Assembly (NCBI GenBank): GCA_031551965.1
Contig: JAVBMW010000010.1
Span: 33,746-97,745, forward strand
Origin: CALVGQ01 sp031551965
GTDB lineage: Bacteria > Bacillota_I > Bacilli_A > Erysipelotrichales > Erysipelotrichaceae
Direction of reading: 5' to 3'
DNA length: 64,000 bases
In this document: piece after piece, positions 38,161 to 49,000 of the stretch
Layout: each line of letters starts with the position of its first letter
Numbering within the stretch: the first letter of the stretch is position 1
Program-made: the position numbers and the translations under genes
Notes under the pieces: generated by a model
Databases searched by the model: none
The model's input: the letters and a program-made list of their open reading frames with translations, nothing else
Told to the model about the DNA's origin: nothing

Positions 38161-38397
38161 ATGGATAGAAATACAGAAAATGAAATAGCAAGTATTGTAA
38201 GTGAACTTCAAAGCATTATTAATGAGCTTGAAGATATTTCTTTTGGAATCAAAAAGGATTTTATGGGGATTGGAAATGAAAAGTGCGCAACTATTATAAG
38301 TAATGAAGCAAATAAATATAAAGAAGTTAAAAGAAAAATAGAAAAAATTGATACTTCGAAAATCATGCCAGAGACAACAAGCAGTGGAAGATTTTAA
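38161..38397 (+). CDS. Small helical partner 1 of the lipase module
   Basis: A 78-residue, mainly helical protein without tryptophan. A Phe-x-Gly turn (DFMGIGNE) sits where Esx-like proteins have W-x-G. AAGGGAG precedes the ATG, 10 bases after the lipase. It probably binds the helical tail of the lipase to form the export complex, as partner proteins do for LXG-type effectors. Family assignment by sequence alone is weak. Confidence 0.7.
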   Translation: MDRNTENEIASIVSELQSIINELEDISFGIKKDFMGIGNEKCATIISNEANKYKEVKRKIEKIDTSKIMPETTSSGRF

Positions 38398-38411
38398 AGG
38401 AGAATATTACT

Positions 38412-38711
38412 ATGCCTATAAAAGTTAAAACAGACGAGGTAAAGATTGCAGCTAAGAATATTGCTAAAAACAACAATAACATTAAAAGTAGTTTTACTGA
38501 TGTTGAAACTTCAGTGAAAAAAATGAAATCTAATTGGGATGGAAGCGGTGCTGAAAAGGCGATCAGTACTTTTAAAACAATTCAAAATGCATATTGTAAT
38601 AATCGATATTTGGTTATAGATGATTTGGTACGATTTTTAAATATATCAGTTGGAGAAACATATGAAAATAATGAAGCCGCTATTAAATCGGCTGCTTCAA
38701 AATTTAGATAG
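38412..38711 (+). CDS. WXG100 family protein, partner 2
   Basis: A 99-residue helical hairpin with a canonical W-x-G turn: KSNWDGSGAEKA (Trp42). The second helix lacks a clear YxxxD/E tail. AAAGGAG precedes the ATG. It is the only member of the trio with the intact motif and may dimerise with one of its neighbours. Confidence 0.85.
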   Translation: MPIKVKTDEVKIAAKNIAKNNNNIKSSFTDVETSVKKMKSNWDGSGAEKAISTFKTIQNAYCNNRYLVIDDLVRFLNISVGETYENNEAAIKSAASKFR

Positions 38712-38721
38712 GAAAAAAAAT

Positions 38722-39024
38722 ATGGCATACTTAAAAGTAAACTATAAAGAATTAGAAAATACTGCAAATGCAATTGAAAATTATATAAAAAAACATAGAC
38801 AAGAGATGAGTGCGATTGATGGAACAATAATTAGTCTTGAGTCTACATATAGTGGAACTGATTATAATCAATTAACTAAGCAATGGAATGATATGAACTC
38901 AAAAGACTCAACGTCTGAATGCATGCTAAATGCATTAGACAATTATGCACAAAATCTTAAATATGCGAGTTCAAAATATAAAGAAGCGCAAAAGAATGCA
39001 GTTGATCGAGCTTCTAGATTATAA
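38722..39024 (+). CDS. WXG-like helical protein, partner 3
   Basis: A 100-residue helical hairpin with a Y-x-G turn (STYSGTD, Tyr43) in place of W-x-G and a basic C-terminus. The frame can be extended into the previous gene, but the ATG at 38722 with AGGAAA upstream fits the family length. It ends the T7SS transcript; a terminator lies 60 bases on. Confidence 0.78.
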   Translation: MAYLKVNYKELENTANAIENYIKKHRQEMSAIDGTIISLESTYSGTDYNQLTKQWNDMNSKDSTSECMLNALDNYAQNLKYASSKYKEAQKNAVDRASRL

Positions 39025-39082
39025 ACAAAATGATCAATTCTATCTCTAGGTTGAGGTGGTATACACATCAATTAAAATTAGC

Positions 39083-39125
39083 AAAGATGGAAAATTGCCA
39101 AATATTGCCAATCCCATCTTTTTTG
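39083..39125 (+). terminator. Terminator of the T7SS/effector transcript
   Basis: An 8-bp stem (aaagatgg / ccatcttt) with a partly self-complementary loop is followed by T-residues. Confidence 0.65.
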
Positions 39126-39410
39126 ATATAAAGATTAAAAACTTTGCTTGATCTGAAACATTTAATGGATGAGCAATAATTTTTTTGAATTCAATTTAAT
39201 TAGGTTTTAGAAATTAAAAAGAATATTTACATTTGCGGTATATATTTATCTTGATGATAATTTTATGGAATAAATTTTCACAATGTAATAATTACATAAA
39301 TAATTAAACAACTTAGTAAAATGTAAAAAAGCGTTTAAACAAATAAAATGTAATAATTTATAATATGAATTAAGATCAATAATCGCAAAAAAAGTAATAC
39401 TTTTGTCTCA

Positions 39411-39438
39411 TTGACAATGGTTATAATTGTGTTAGGAT
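39411..39438 (+). promoter_or_regulatory. Probable SigA promoter of the papain-like hydrolase gene
   Basis: A perfect TTGACA is followed after 16 bases by TAGGAT. A TATAAT also lies inside the spacer, so the exact start point is uncertain. Confidence 0.5.
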
Positions 39439-39501
39439 AAAAATATAAAAGAAGTAATTGGTAAAATTTGTAAATTAAACATAAACAAGGAGGGAAAATT
39501 T

Positions 39502-40368
39502 ATGTTGAAAGTTGGAGATGTTTTAGTATTCAAAGCGGGTAACAATACAATTAGTAAAGCTATCGCATTTATTACAAAATCAGATGTTTCACATGCAGCA
39601 ATGGTTTACAGTCCAGATGAAATCGTTGAAATGGGATTGTCAGGAATTGGTATCAGTAAATTTGAATTAGGTGAAGGAGAAGATGTTCAAGTCTTACGTT
39701 TGGATCATGAAGTAGAATCAAAACCACTAGTCAATGCTGCAAAAGTATATGTAGATGCCAAAACAAAATATGGATTACCATCACTCGTAATTATTGCTGG
39801 ATATATTTTGTATCATGAAATATTACCAACACCAAAGAATGTTTACCTTACTGATTTAATTATTCAAAAAGCTTGTGTAGAACTTGATAAATATATCAAT
39901 AAATACATTAAGAAGAATCCAGACAAAGCTTTGGTTTGCTCACAACTAGTACATCAGGTTTATCATGACTGTGGTAAAGATTATAAAATTATCATGAAAG
40001 ATCCTTATGAGAAAAACTTAGATTCTGCTTCAAATGGAGTTCGATTCATTGATATGATTGAAGCTTCCAATTCAGACTTTGCATCATTTAACCCAGATGA
40101 AGTAAAACTTCCTGAACTAACTGATGAAGAATTGATTGAACAACTTTATGAATCATTAACTGAAGAAACAGATTTTGCCACAAATGAAAAAGCTAATTTC
40201 CAAGGAATTATAAATCATGGTCAGAAATTTATTGATTTATTAGAAAAATTGATTAAAAATTCTAAACATGAATTTGAAATTGACTCATTGTTTATTACAC
40301 CAGCTGATTTAGCATACAATACTAAAAATTTGGAATTAATCGAAAAAGTTAACTTAACAAGAAAATAA
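39502..40368 (+). CDS. Permuted papain-like hydrolase (YiiX/NlpC-P60 type)
   Basis: A 288-residue protein. The N-terminus MLKVGDVLVFKAGN with SHAAMVY (His31) and later ALVCSQLVHQVYH (Cys146) gives the permuted His...Cys order of the YiiX/DUF830 branch of NlpC/P60-like hydrolases, which cut amide or acyl bonds. The C-terminal 90 residues are an acidic helical region with no assigned role. There is no signal peptide, so it acts in the cytoplasm or leaves by another route. It has its own promoter between the T7SS and the next operon. Confidence 0.78.
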   Translation: MLKVGDVLVFKAGNNTISKAIAFITKSDVSHAAMVYSPDEIVEMGLSGIGISKFELGEGEDVQVLRLDHEVESKPLVNAAKVYVDAKTKYGLPSLVIIAGYILYHEILPTPKNVYLTDLIIQKACVELDKYINKYIKKNPDKALVCSQLVHQVYHDCGKDYKIIMKDPYEKNLDSASNGVRFIDMIEASNSDFASFNPDEVKLPELTDEELIEQLYESLTEETDFATNEKANFQGIINHGQKFIDLLEKLIKNSKHEFEIDSLFITPADLAYNTKNLELIEKVNLTRK

Positions 40369-40440
40369 TCATAATCATATTTAATCATTGAAAAACCCCA
40401 AGCTCCTAAATTTTAATAGGTTGTCTAATTTTTGGAATTC

Positions 40441-40469
40441 TTGACATTTAAGATTAATTAAAATATTAC
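40441..40469 (+). promoter_or_regulatory. Promoter of the large unknown operon
   Basis: A perfect TTGACA and TATTAC are 17 bases apart, about 70 bases before the first gene. It is the only good promoter I see before the run of overlapping genes to 56020. Confidence 0.65.
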
Positions 40470-40540
40470 GGAAATAATCAACATATAACTGAATATTATT
40501 TATTTCTTAAAATTATTCGGTTAATAGAAAGAGGACGATA

Positions 40541-41149
40541 ATGAGCGAGAAAAAAGCTAAAATGAATGAGAAAAAAACGAATAATGATGTGGAAACTGCT
40601 ATGAGAGTAAGTAATACAAGTATTGGAATTATTGGGAATACTGATTTAGTTGAATTGGATACGGCGAACGGTTCGACTTCGTTTCAAGGGGCATTAAAAG
40701 TCAATATATTAAAAACCGATGTGGATGCAATACTAGAGAAAAATGCTGAGGGAATTAAAATATTAGTTCTTTCTGATCCTAAAAATTCAAGTGAAATAAA
40801 TTTACAAGATGTTAATGATGTTTTGGCTGAATATGGCTTAGCTGTTGATGCAGATAAACTTAATCCAATATTACAATTTGTAGGTATCGATGTGAATGGA
40901 TTAAAACTTGAATTATCAACTATTTATTTTTTAGCTGATTTTACATCAACTGCAACAGAAATTAAAACTGATAAAAATAAAGGAGTAGAGTTTGCGTTTA
41001 AAATTACAATAAAAAATGAGATTACTAAAAAAGTTCCTAGTTTCTTTGTGTTTAAACAACTATCATTTGCGGTTTGGAAAACAGATAAAGAAAATATAAT
41101 CAAGAGGATGAATTTATTAAGTATAGCTGATATTATCAAGAATATCTAA
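40541..41149 (+). CDS. Unknown protein, first gene of the large operon
   Basis: I do not recognise it. A 202-residue soluble protein with a Lys-rich start. The pattern LNILKTD...LSDPKN...LAEYGL...LNPILQFVGI resembles part of the N-terminal region of its larger neighbour (same strand order and a similar FFxxFG/LxNxxxFxxI cadence), so the two may share a fold. No signal peptide, membrane helix or catalytic motif. AGAGGA precedes the ATG. Confidence 0.7.
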   Translation: MSEKKAKMNEKKTNNDVETAMRVSNTSIGIIGNTDLVELDTANGSTSFQGALKVNILKTDVDAILEKNAEGIKILVLSDPKNSSEINLQDVNDVLAEYGLAVDADKLNPILQFVGIDVNGLKLELSTIYFLADFTSTATEIKTDKNKGVEFAFKITIKNEITKKVPSFFVFKQLSFAVWKTDKENIIKRMNLLSIADIIKNI

Positions 41150-41154
41150 ACCTT

Positions 41155-43884
41155 ATGAGTGAAGGTTTATTTGAGAAAAACAAAGAATTAAATTTTGAAG
41201 TCGTAACTGAATTTGAAGTTGCGAAACAAAGTTTTAATGCGGTTTTGGCTAATGTTGAAGAAGGAATCATTTTAGGCGCAACATGGAATAATAGCGACAA
41301 AACAGAATTTGCATTAAAAGATTTTTTTAAACATTTTGGTCTGGACCTTCCAGATCTTTTGAATTTTAGTCTATCGATTGATTCGGTTGGTCTTCAATAT
41401 GGATTTAAATCGGAGCAGTTTAAATTTAAAGTTTTATTGAATGATTCTATTTTGGTGATAGCGAAATCTTTTGTAGAAAATGATGAACGCTGTTTCTTAT
41501 TTAATATGCATATAGATAAAACGATGTCTTTCTCTAACATTCCGGTTTTGGGAAGTATGTTAAGTGGAGAAGATGGAATTAAAATTGAGTCAATTGAACT
41601 TAAAAAAAATAATCATAAGATAAGTGCTACGATAAAGGCAATGCTGAGTTTTGGTAGTTTTAATTTGCCTCTAGAGTTTGAAGTTGATAATAACGATCAC
41701 GCAAATAGTGTGAGTTCTGCTAAGTGGGTTGATGTACATAAATCATTTAAAATCGTTACGATCAATCGTTTGGGAGTTAGTTTTGTAGATGGAAGGATTA
41801 CCATATTTATCGATGCTTCATTTATGCTGTCGGTATTAAAGCTTGATTTCTATGAAATGTATTTATCGACGGTTGTTCCCCCAAAGAAAAAAGAATTTGG
41901 TTTTGGTTTAAGTGGTCTTATGGTGACCTTCAACAAACCTCCTTTAACTCTGGGTGGGGGATTATATAAAAATACGACGATCGAAAACTGTCCAATATTA
42001 TATGATGGACAGTTGCAGGTTGGTTTTGGTAAATTTAATCTTACAGCACTTGGTAGTTATGGTGAACTTGAAAACAGGGATCGTACTCTGTTTATTTATC
42101 TAATGGTCAAATATCCGTTAGGCGGTCCTTCTTTTTTCTTTGTGACAGGATTAGCTGCAGGCTTTGGCATTAATCGAAAGTTTATGCTTCCAGAGTTGAA
42201 AGAAGTCGAGAAATTTCCGCTTGTTGCGCTAGCACGTAATAAGAGTACTAGTATCTCTGAAAAATCTAAACCGACGGAGGTACTAAATACTTTAAGTACT
42301 CATTTAGTGCCTTCATCTGGCGACTATTTTGTGACCGTGGGTATTGCGTTCCGTAGTTTTAATATGTTTAATAGCTTTGCGTTATTGACAGTTGCCTTTG
42401 GAAATAATTTACAAGTAAGTCTATTAGGTATTTCAGAAGTTAGTTTGCCGCCGAATACACCATCGAGTGATAATCCAATTGCTTATGCACAGCTTGTTTT
42501 AAAAGCTGTTTATGATTACAATGAAGGATCTATGAAAATTGATGCGATGCTGACAGAAGAATCTTACTTGTTAGATAAGAAGTGTAAGTTAACTGGTGGG
42601 TTTGCCTTTTATGTATGGGGTAAGGGTGATCACAAAGGTGATTTCGTCGTTACTTTAGGTGGCTTGCGTCATCCAAAATATGAAAAACCAGCTCATTATC
42701 CTACTGTGGATAAACTTGGAATCAACTGGAAAATTAGCGATGAGTTAAGTGTTACAGGTAATGCTTATTTTGGTTTAACTCCAGCATGTTTAATGGCTGG
42801 AGGCGGTTTAAGTATTTTATATGAGTCAGGACGGATAGGGGCATGGCTCATAGCTCAGGTGGACATGCTTATTCAGTGGAAGCCATTTTATTATGATATA
42901 AGGATTTATGTTGCCTTAGGGGCGAAGTATAGAGGAATTCTTGCGACATACAAAATTCAAATGTCGGCAGACTTACAAATTTGGGGACCTAATTTCTCAG
43001 GTAAAATGCGTATTGAATGGTTTATCATTTCCTTTACGATTCGTTTTGGAAAAGATGCTTCAAAACCAAAAGCGCTTGATTATAATGATTTCTATGAGAG
43101 CTTTATACCAAAAGAAATTCCGATGCAGACTGGAACTAAGAGTTTGATACAAAGTAATGCGAATAGTAAACGACTTTTAAGTGTTCAAATCACTAGTGGA
43201 ATTATCGATGAGAAAAAATCGAAAAATGTTATGATGGTGGATTCTTCAACTCTTAGTTTTGAAACGCATAGTGAAATGCCTGCCACGATACTAGCCACAG
43301 TTAAGAATGACATATTTAGTTACAAAGAAACATTGGGTATTGTCCCAATGGAAATAAAAAAATATACAAGTACTCATCAAGTAAAAATTTGGTATTCTTC
43401 AAATCCTGATATAGATATAAGTAATGAATTTGTGATCACCGAAATTTTAGAAAATGTTAGTTCTGGATTGTGGTTAAATGATGTTCCAACGTTATCTTCA
43501 AAACTAATAAAAGATGTTCCTGTTGGGTTACGTTTTGCGATACGTGAAGAGAAAATTACAGGTGATCGATTACCAACACTTAAACGTTATCGTTTAGCTA
43601 CTTTAGAAAAACATGAAAGTATTGGTTTCACTATTTCTTGGCACAATTTAAAACCACAAATGAGTAAGGTCAAAAATGAAAAAGCATTTGAAACGATTAA
43701 TAATTCGATGAAAAAATTGATGTCAAAAACTGATTTGATCAGTGAACTATCGGGTAGCTTTAAATTAAAAAATAAAGTAAAGATCAAAGACATTGGATTA
43801 AGATCAGAAAATTTCTTCTTTGATACACCAATTATTTGTAATACAGGATCAGTAATAAAAGAAGGGGGAAATAATGATGGATGA
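41155..43884 (+). CDS. Large beta-rich protein resembling DUF6603
   Basis: A 909-residue protein without signal peptide. The centre has features I associate with DUF6603: GGGLYKN, a repeated short-strand barrel-like pattern with alternating Gly and aromatic residues, FFFVTGLAAGFGINRKF near 325-341, and a following P-x-L-x-x-V-E-x-FPL segment. The family has no established function. The last 200 residues form a separate beta domain and a Lys-rich end. It starts 5 bases after the previous stop with no clear ribosome site and overlaps the next gene by 11, so translation is coupled. Confidence 0.72.
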   Translation: MSEGLFEKNKELNFEVVTEFEVAKQSFNAVLANVEEGIILGATWNNSDKTEFALKDFFKHFGLDLPDLLNFSLSIDSVGLQYGFKSEQFKFKVLLNDSILVIAKSFVENDERCFLFNMHIDKTMSFSNIPVLGSMLSGEDGIKIESIELKKNNHKISATIKAMLSFGSFNLPLEFEVDNNDHANSVSSAKWVDVHKSFKIVTINRLGVSFVDGRITIFIDASFMLSVLKLDFYEMYLSTVVPPKKKEFGFGLSGLMVTFNKPPLTLGGGLYKNTTIENCPILYDGQLQVGFGKFNLTALGSYGELENRDRTLFIYLMVKYPLGGPSFFFVTGLAAGFGINRKFMLPELKEVEKFPLVALARNKSTSISEKSKPTEVLNTLSTHLVPSSGDYFVTVGIAFRSFNMFNSFALLTVAFGNNLQVSLLGISEVSLPPNTPSSDNPIAYAQLVLKAVYDYNEGSMKIDAMLTEESYLLDKKCKLTGGFAFYVWGKGDHKGDFVVTLGGLRHPKYEKPAHYPTVDKLGINWKISDELSVTGNAYFGLTPACLMAGGGLSILYESGRIGAWLIAQVDMLIQWKPFYYDIRIYVALGAKYRGILATYKIQMSADLQIWGPNFSGKMRIEWFIISFTIRFGKDASKPKALDYNDFYESFIPKEIPMQTGTKSLIQSNANSKRLLSVQITSGIIDEKKSKNVMMVDSSTLSFETHSEMPATILATVKNDIFSYKETLGIVPMEIKKYTSTHQVKIWYSSNPDIDISNEFVITEILENVSSGLWLNDVPTLSSKLIKDVPVGLRFAIREEKITGDRLPTLKRYRLATLEKHESIGFTISWHNLKPQMSKVKNEKAFETINNSMKKLMSKTDLISELSGSFKLKNKVKIKDIGLRSENFFFDTPIICNTGSVIKEGGNNDG

Positions 43885-45262
43885 ATATATCAATTTTCTT
43901 TCAAATCAAATCCCAAATTTGAAAGCGGGAAAATATACTGTAAAGGTAAGCCAAACCACTAATATTAGTAATTGCACCATTGAGGATGCAGAGTTTGATT
44001 TTGTAGTGCAGGCAGAACAATTATCTTTGAATCCACAAAATACCTATTCTACTTATCCACCAAGAGGATCTATAGCAGACTATGAAAATAGTTTGCCTGT
44101 TTTAATACTGAATCACAAAAACTTACCATGGGCTAGACCATTATTTGTAAATGAGCCTAAAATCCCATGGGTGTGTTTGTTGGTATTTTCTGAAGATGAA
44201 TCGTTTGTAACGACGACAACCACTTATAAAAATGCAACACAAGAAAATGTGGATGTATTTATCCCGGAAATGGACGATGAATATATCGAAGCAGATCAAG
44301 ACTGTGTAACGTTGGATATTGACTATAATTTATTTAATGAAATTCTTCCTTACAAGGATGAGTTAGCTTATTTGTCTCATATCAAAGTAGTTGCATTAGA
44401 CGATAAGGTCACGGACCGTGATGTAAATAATGAATGGTTTTCTTGTGTCATGTCCTCACGTTTCCCAAAAGTCAAGAAATCACAAACGATCCGTCATACG
44501 GCTCATTTGGTATCTCTTGAAGGTTATAATGCATTTTTAGAAAATCGTGGTAAACAAAGTGTAAAGAATAAAAAGTCAGTGAGAATGTTTTCTTTAATGA
44601 GTTGGGATTTTTATACGATTAAGAATCAACAGAGTTTTTATGATGACGCACATCGTTTGAAAGTTGGTTTATTTAAACCTGAGATAAAATCTAAAAATAA
44701 GGAAATTAACGATTTAATTAATTTAGGCTATTTTGCGATGAATCATACAATGAGAGATAAAACACAAACGATTTCTTGGTATAAATCGTGTTTAGTGCCG
44801 TATGAGCCCAATGAAGTTAAAAACATAACATGTAACTACTCAGACAGTTTACTGCGTTATGACCCTGATTTGAGTATGGTTGACATTAGCTACAGTGCGG
44901 CATGGCAACTTGGAAGGCAACTTGCTTTAAGTGATAAAAAATATACGAAAGAGTTGATCAAATGGCGTTTACTTATGAAAGAAAAACTAGCTAAAAACAA
45001 AACCGAACAGGCTGTATTTAGTCGTATTGATTCTACAAGTAATAGTGAGGATTTATTAAAGGAAAAATGGCAGAGTTTAGCCCATGAGTTAATGAGTGAA
45101 TGCAAAGTTGCAGATCCCACAAACCTTGAAAATACAACACTGGATAGTTTTTATCGAAGTCAAACCAGTGATAGAGTTAAAAACACAAGAATATTGAGTC
45201 AAAGTGATTTAGTGAATATAATGTCTGGAGGTGAAAATGATGGCCATAAGTTGGATGAATGA
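43874..45262 (+). CDS. Unknown 462-residue protein with YPPRGS / LPWAR motifs
   Basis: A soluble protein of unknown function. After an Ig-like N-terminal strand region (about 1-55) come YPPRGSIADYENSLPVLILNH and LPWARPLF (about 60-92), which look like strongly conserved family motifs, then SYSAAWQLGRQLALSD around 336-351 before a helical tail. The segment between is mixed alpha/beta. There is no signal peptide, membrane helix or known active site. Two adjacent ATGs follow AAGGGGG. It overlaps both neighbours. Confidence 0.7.
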   Translation: MMDEYINFLSNQIPNLKAGKYTVKVSQTTNISNCTIEDAEFDFVVQAEQLSLNPQNTYSTYPPRGSIADYENSLPVLILNHKNLPWARPLFVNEPKIPWVCLLVFSEDESFVTTTTTYKNATQENVDVFIPEMDDEYIEADQDCVTLDIDYNLFNEILPYKDELAYLSHIKVVALDDKVTDRDVNNEWFSCVMSSRFPKVKKSQTIRHTAHLVSLEGYNAFLENRGKQSVKNKKSVRMFSLMSWDFYTIKNQQSFYDDAHRLKVGLFKPEIKSKNKEINDLINLGYFAMNHTMRDKTQTISWYKSCLVPYEPNEVKNITCNYSDSLLRYDPDLSMVDISYSAAWQLGRQLALSDKKYTKELIKWRLLMKEKLAKNKTEQAVFSRIDSTSNSEDLLKEKWQSLAHELMSECKVADPTNLENTTLDSFYRSQTSDRVKNTRILSQSDLVNIMSGGENDGHKLDE

Positions 45263-46052
45263 TGAGCTAGATCAAAGTTTTAATATTGATCTAAAGAACG
45301 ATTGTGGCAATCCGGAGTTTCTTGATAAGTTAATGGCCCTTTCTATTTTAATGGAAATACCTTTTCCTTATTTGATTCCGAGCGAAACGGCATTACCAGA
45401 TGATAGTATTAAATTCTTTCACTTGGATCAAAAATGGATATTTTCTTTACTCGATGGAGCGATAAGTTTAGGCAGAAATATATCCTATGATCATAAAATC
45501 GATCAACAAATCATTGAAGATGTTTTATCTAAGGCAGTATTAAGATCCAACCAAATTCGACCTATGTTACAAGGGAAACAAACACCTGAAAACTTAACAA
45601 ACTTCAACTGTACTGGGTTTTTACTCCGCTCAGCTTTAGTAAAGGATTATCGTGGACTAGAGTTTCAGGCATTTAGTAACGATAAAAAGATAACGGCATT
45701 AAGAATTGAAACAATTAAAGATGATGTGCTTTTAGCGATATTTCCAGAGAAAATTTCTAAACTTGAAATATTACAACCTCCTGAAGGATTACACTTTGGT
45801 TTTAATCGAGAGATCAATGGACAAATGAGTAAAAAATTGAGAAGTTTAGAAAATGGAGAATTAATCGAAGACAAGCAGATCCAACTTTATGAAAGGTCAA
45901 ATCGTGTTCTTAATATTACAGAATGTGTAGCTGATATAAAAAGCAAATTAAATTTAAAAGATATTACAAGTGCTCACCTCGCCTTAGAAATGATCCAAAA
46001 TGCATATAAAATTGAAATTGAAATAATAGATAAGGAGGTATCTTGTGGCTGA
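45237..46052 (+). CDS. Unknown 271-residue protein with GFLLRSALV motif
   Basis: A soluble protein of unknown function. Likely conserved motifs are IPFPYLIPSETALPDDSIKF near 40, WIFSLLDGAISLGR near 70 and GFLLRSALVKDYRGLE near 130. The rest alternates short strands and helices. It overlaps the previous gene by 26 bases and the next by 8, the tightest coupling in the operon, so its product is probably needed in fixed ratio to theirs. The ATG at 45240 is an equally good start. Confidence 0.68.
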   Translation: MMAISWMNDELDQSFNIDLKNDCGNPEFLDKLMALSILMEIPFPYLIPSETALPDDSIKFFHLDQKWIFSLLDGAISLGRNISYDHKIDQQIIEDVLSKAVLRSNQIRPMLQGKQTPENLTNFNCTGFLLRSALVKDYRGLEFQAFSNDKKITALRIETIKDDVLLAIFPEKISKLEILQPPEGLHFGFNREINGQMSKKLRSLENGELIEDKQIQLYERSNRVLNITECVADIKSKLNLKDITSAHLALEMIQNAYKIEIEIIDKEVSCG

Positions 46053-49000
46053 GCAAATTATTTATGTTCCAGTTTCTTTGAAAGGGCTCATGGTTACTGA
46101 AAATACAGAGCGTATTCAATATTTTAAAGAATTCTATGATTATTCTACCTTGCCTGAAGATAATTCAGGTGCTTTAATTGAGAAAGAATTTAAAACGACT
46201 CAAAATATGGAGCTAGGAATTCATCTGCATTGGAGCTTACCTGATGGATTAACACAAGGTATTGAAAATGATACTAAAGATGATTTTGATTTTTATGATG
46301 TACCCAATATGTGGATCGTGACAAGGTTATGGTCAGTTGATAATAAAATACAGTCTAAAAATTGGTTTGTATGTAGTAATGCAGTTTTTAAAGAAATCAA
46401 TGAATTCAATAAAGGAAGTCATTCAATTTATATCGATAAGAAAAATAATAAAGACATTCCATATCGTTACCTTGGTGCGAGTTATCCCGTTGGTAAAAAT
46501 GTTCAAATTGATGAATATCTAGAAAGTTTGAAGGCGGTAGAAGCAGGTGATTTAAGTTATAGTGCTTATTATCCATCATCAAGAAATGTTTTTGGATTTT
46601 ATGATGATTTAAGTGATTTAAACGTGAAAGAAGCGGATATTTGTTATTGTGTAAGTGGCTATTATGATCAATTAACCGATCCATTGATTGCGATTGCGAC
46701 AAGTGATGATTGCCAGAAAAAATTAGGTTGGAAAGTTCCAGAGAGTACATCCTTTAAAAATCTTAAAACGATGTGCCATGGAATGCTTTTGGATGTTCAT
46801 TGGAATGGTTTTAATACTGAACAAAAAAGTTCCATTACAACAGCTCCGACAATTCATATTGGTAATACTACATCAGAAGCTTTAGCTGCTACTAATAAAA
46901 ATAAAGACAATGAGCGATTTTTAAATCATTTATTATCTGGAAATCATGACTTAATTGATTCTTCTACTTCTGTAAATGAAGCGGAGGGTAAACTTCATGA
47001 AGAGCGTTTCTTTTATAATTATTCTTCAGGTTCTTATTTTTTGAAACCGAAAAATAAAGATTATGATAAAGTCAGCTTTTCCAATAGTAATGTGTTAGAT
47101 AAAATGAACCACTTATCAGAAGAAATTTCGCGTCAACAAGTTAAGCTTGATGAGTGGATTCAGAAAATTAATGATCAGTGGGTTAAAATGAATGCATTAT
47201 TAAAAGAAGTTTTGACTAAAGAAATTTATGCGATGATTGAAGAGTGTGAAGGCCTTATTAAAGAATTAATTCCAAATGTCGCTGCATTAAAAAAAGAAAT
47301 ATCAAAAAACAAACTTGAAATTGAAGAGTTATCTAAACAAATTGACCAAAAGAATTTTGAGTTGGCAGTTTTAAACAAGACACGATATTGTGAGCCAAAT
47401 AATATTGTCATGTTACTTTCAGGAGCAGACCGCGATTATTCACATGGTTTTGATGGTAGAAACTCACAGGAGAATACACTCAAGGTTCGCATCAAAGCTA
47501 TTTCAAAGATGACCGTGGAGTTGTCAGACAAAGAAGCAAGTATCTACGCTAAAGATTTAATTAAACATAGTTTTGATAAGTCTACAAATGTGCCTTTTAA
47601 ACATATTGAAAATCTAATAAATGAAGCCTTACTTTTAAATACAGGTTTTTCTAAAGTGTTGGCAATCAAATTAATTAAAGACTATCAACTTACTGAATCT
47701 ATTGAGATGGTAGCCAAAACGATCAGAGCATTACAAACTGCAGGGAATATTTGTTTATTTATGAAGGATTTAGATAGTGCTGATATAAGTCAACTTGCGG
47801 GGATGGATAGTGATTTTCCAGCTAAAGTTGGAATTGAATATTTTAAGCAAACTTATGATCCGCTCTATATTACATGGAATGCAGAATACTATGCTGATAA
47901 AAACACTCTTGGCAAAAATGCGAATTTGAATAACTGGAAAAAACAAGGTGATGATTTTGTGTTAAGTGATGCAAAATCAATTTCTAGAGAACCCATAAAA
48001 GTTCAGGATAAAGCATTGATCGGACCTCATGGTGCAAATTTATTAAAAGCTTCTTTAGATCGTTTAGGCATGGATCTAAACGGGGCTGAAGATTTAATGG
48101 TGCTATCACAGGAGTTAGATGGTTTAAATCATTTTTTGTTGCAACAAAAAGGAACATTTAAAATGAAACCTTATAGTACGACCAATTCACTTTTAGCTAC
48201 AAAAGTATACAATGCAATCAAAGATGTTGATTATACAAGTTGTCAATATGACTCCATTTTTGCACCCCTTCGTGCGGGACTTTTAAAATTTAGTCAAGTC
48301 ATGGTTATTGATGTATTTGGTCAAACACAAAAACTAAACATCCATCAAATCAAAACATCTGAAAGTTTAACATATAAAGATAATTTTGTACTGTTACCTC
48401 CGCGGATATTGCAACCAAGCCGTTTTTTCTCTGTATGGCAGAATAATCCAAACAATGATTCACCCGTTTATGGTTTTATAGTACCCAACATTTTGGAAAC
48501 TAGTTTGCATGTTTATTCGGATACTGGAGAATATCTTGGTTACTTTCAAAAAGTAAATGATAAAAATAAACCAATTAAATGGTTTCGCCCCTATGGAGAA
48601 GCAACTGATATTACGCAATTAAAAGAGTTAATCAACGCTGATTTGTATCAGTTTATTTATGGAATTGAACGATTTAAAGGGGATTGTCTTAGCGACTTAG
48701 TAAATGTAATGGATCTTTCATTAACTTCGATCAACCCTAAAAACACAGTTAATTTAGATCCGATGAATATCTTGTTTGGTAGACCTTTAGCATTGATTAA
48801 AGTGATGGTAGGACTAGAAACAAAACATGAGGTGATGCGTAAAAAAACATTATTTCCAAATAAAGAAGAAAGTATAGATTTAAACCAGGTTGATTTTCCT
48901 GTTTATGTGGGACAATCCAACAATCAAAATGATGGAACGATTGGTTTTTTTCTGGATAATGATTATTCAAAGATGCATTGTTCTAGAAATAAACCGGTAA

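Larger units (their letters stand above)
39025..39501. other. 477-base intergenic region
   Basis: It is very AT-rich with no convincing open frame. It holds the T7SS terminator at its start and the promoter of the papain-like hydrolase near its end. Confidence 0.6.
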
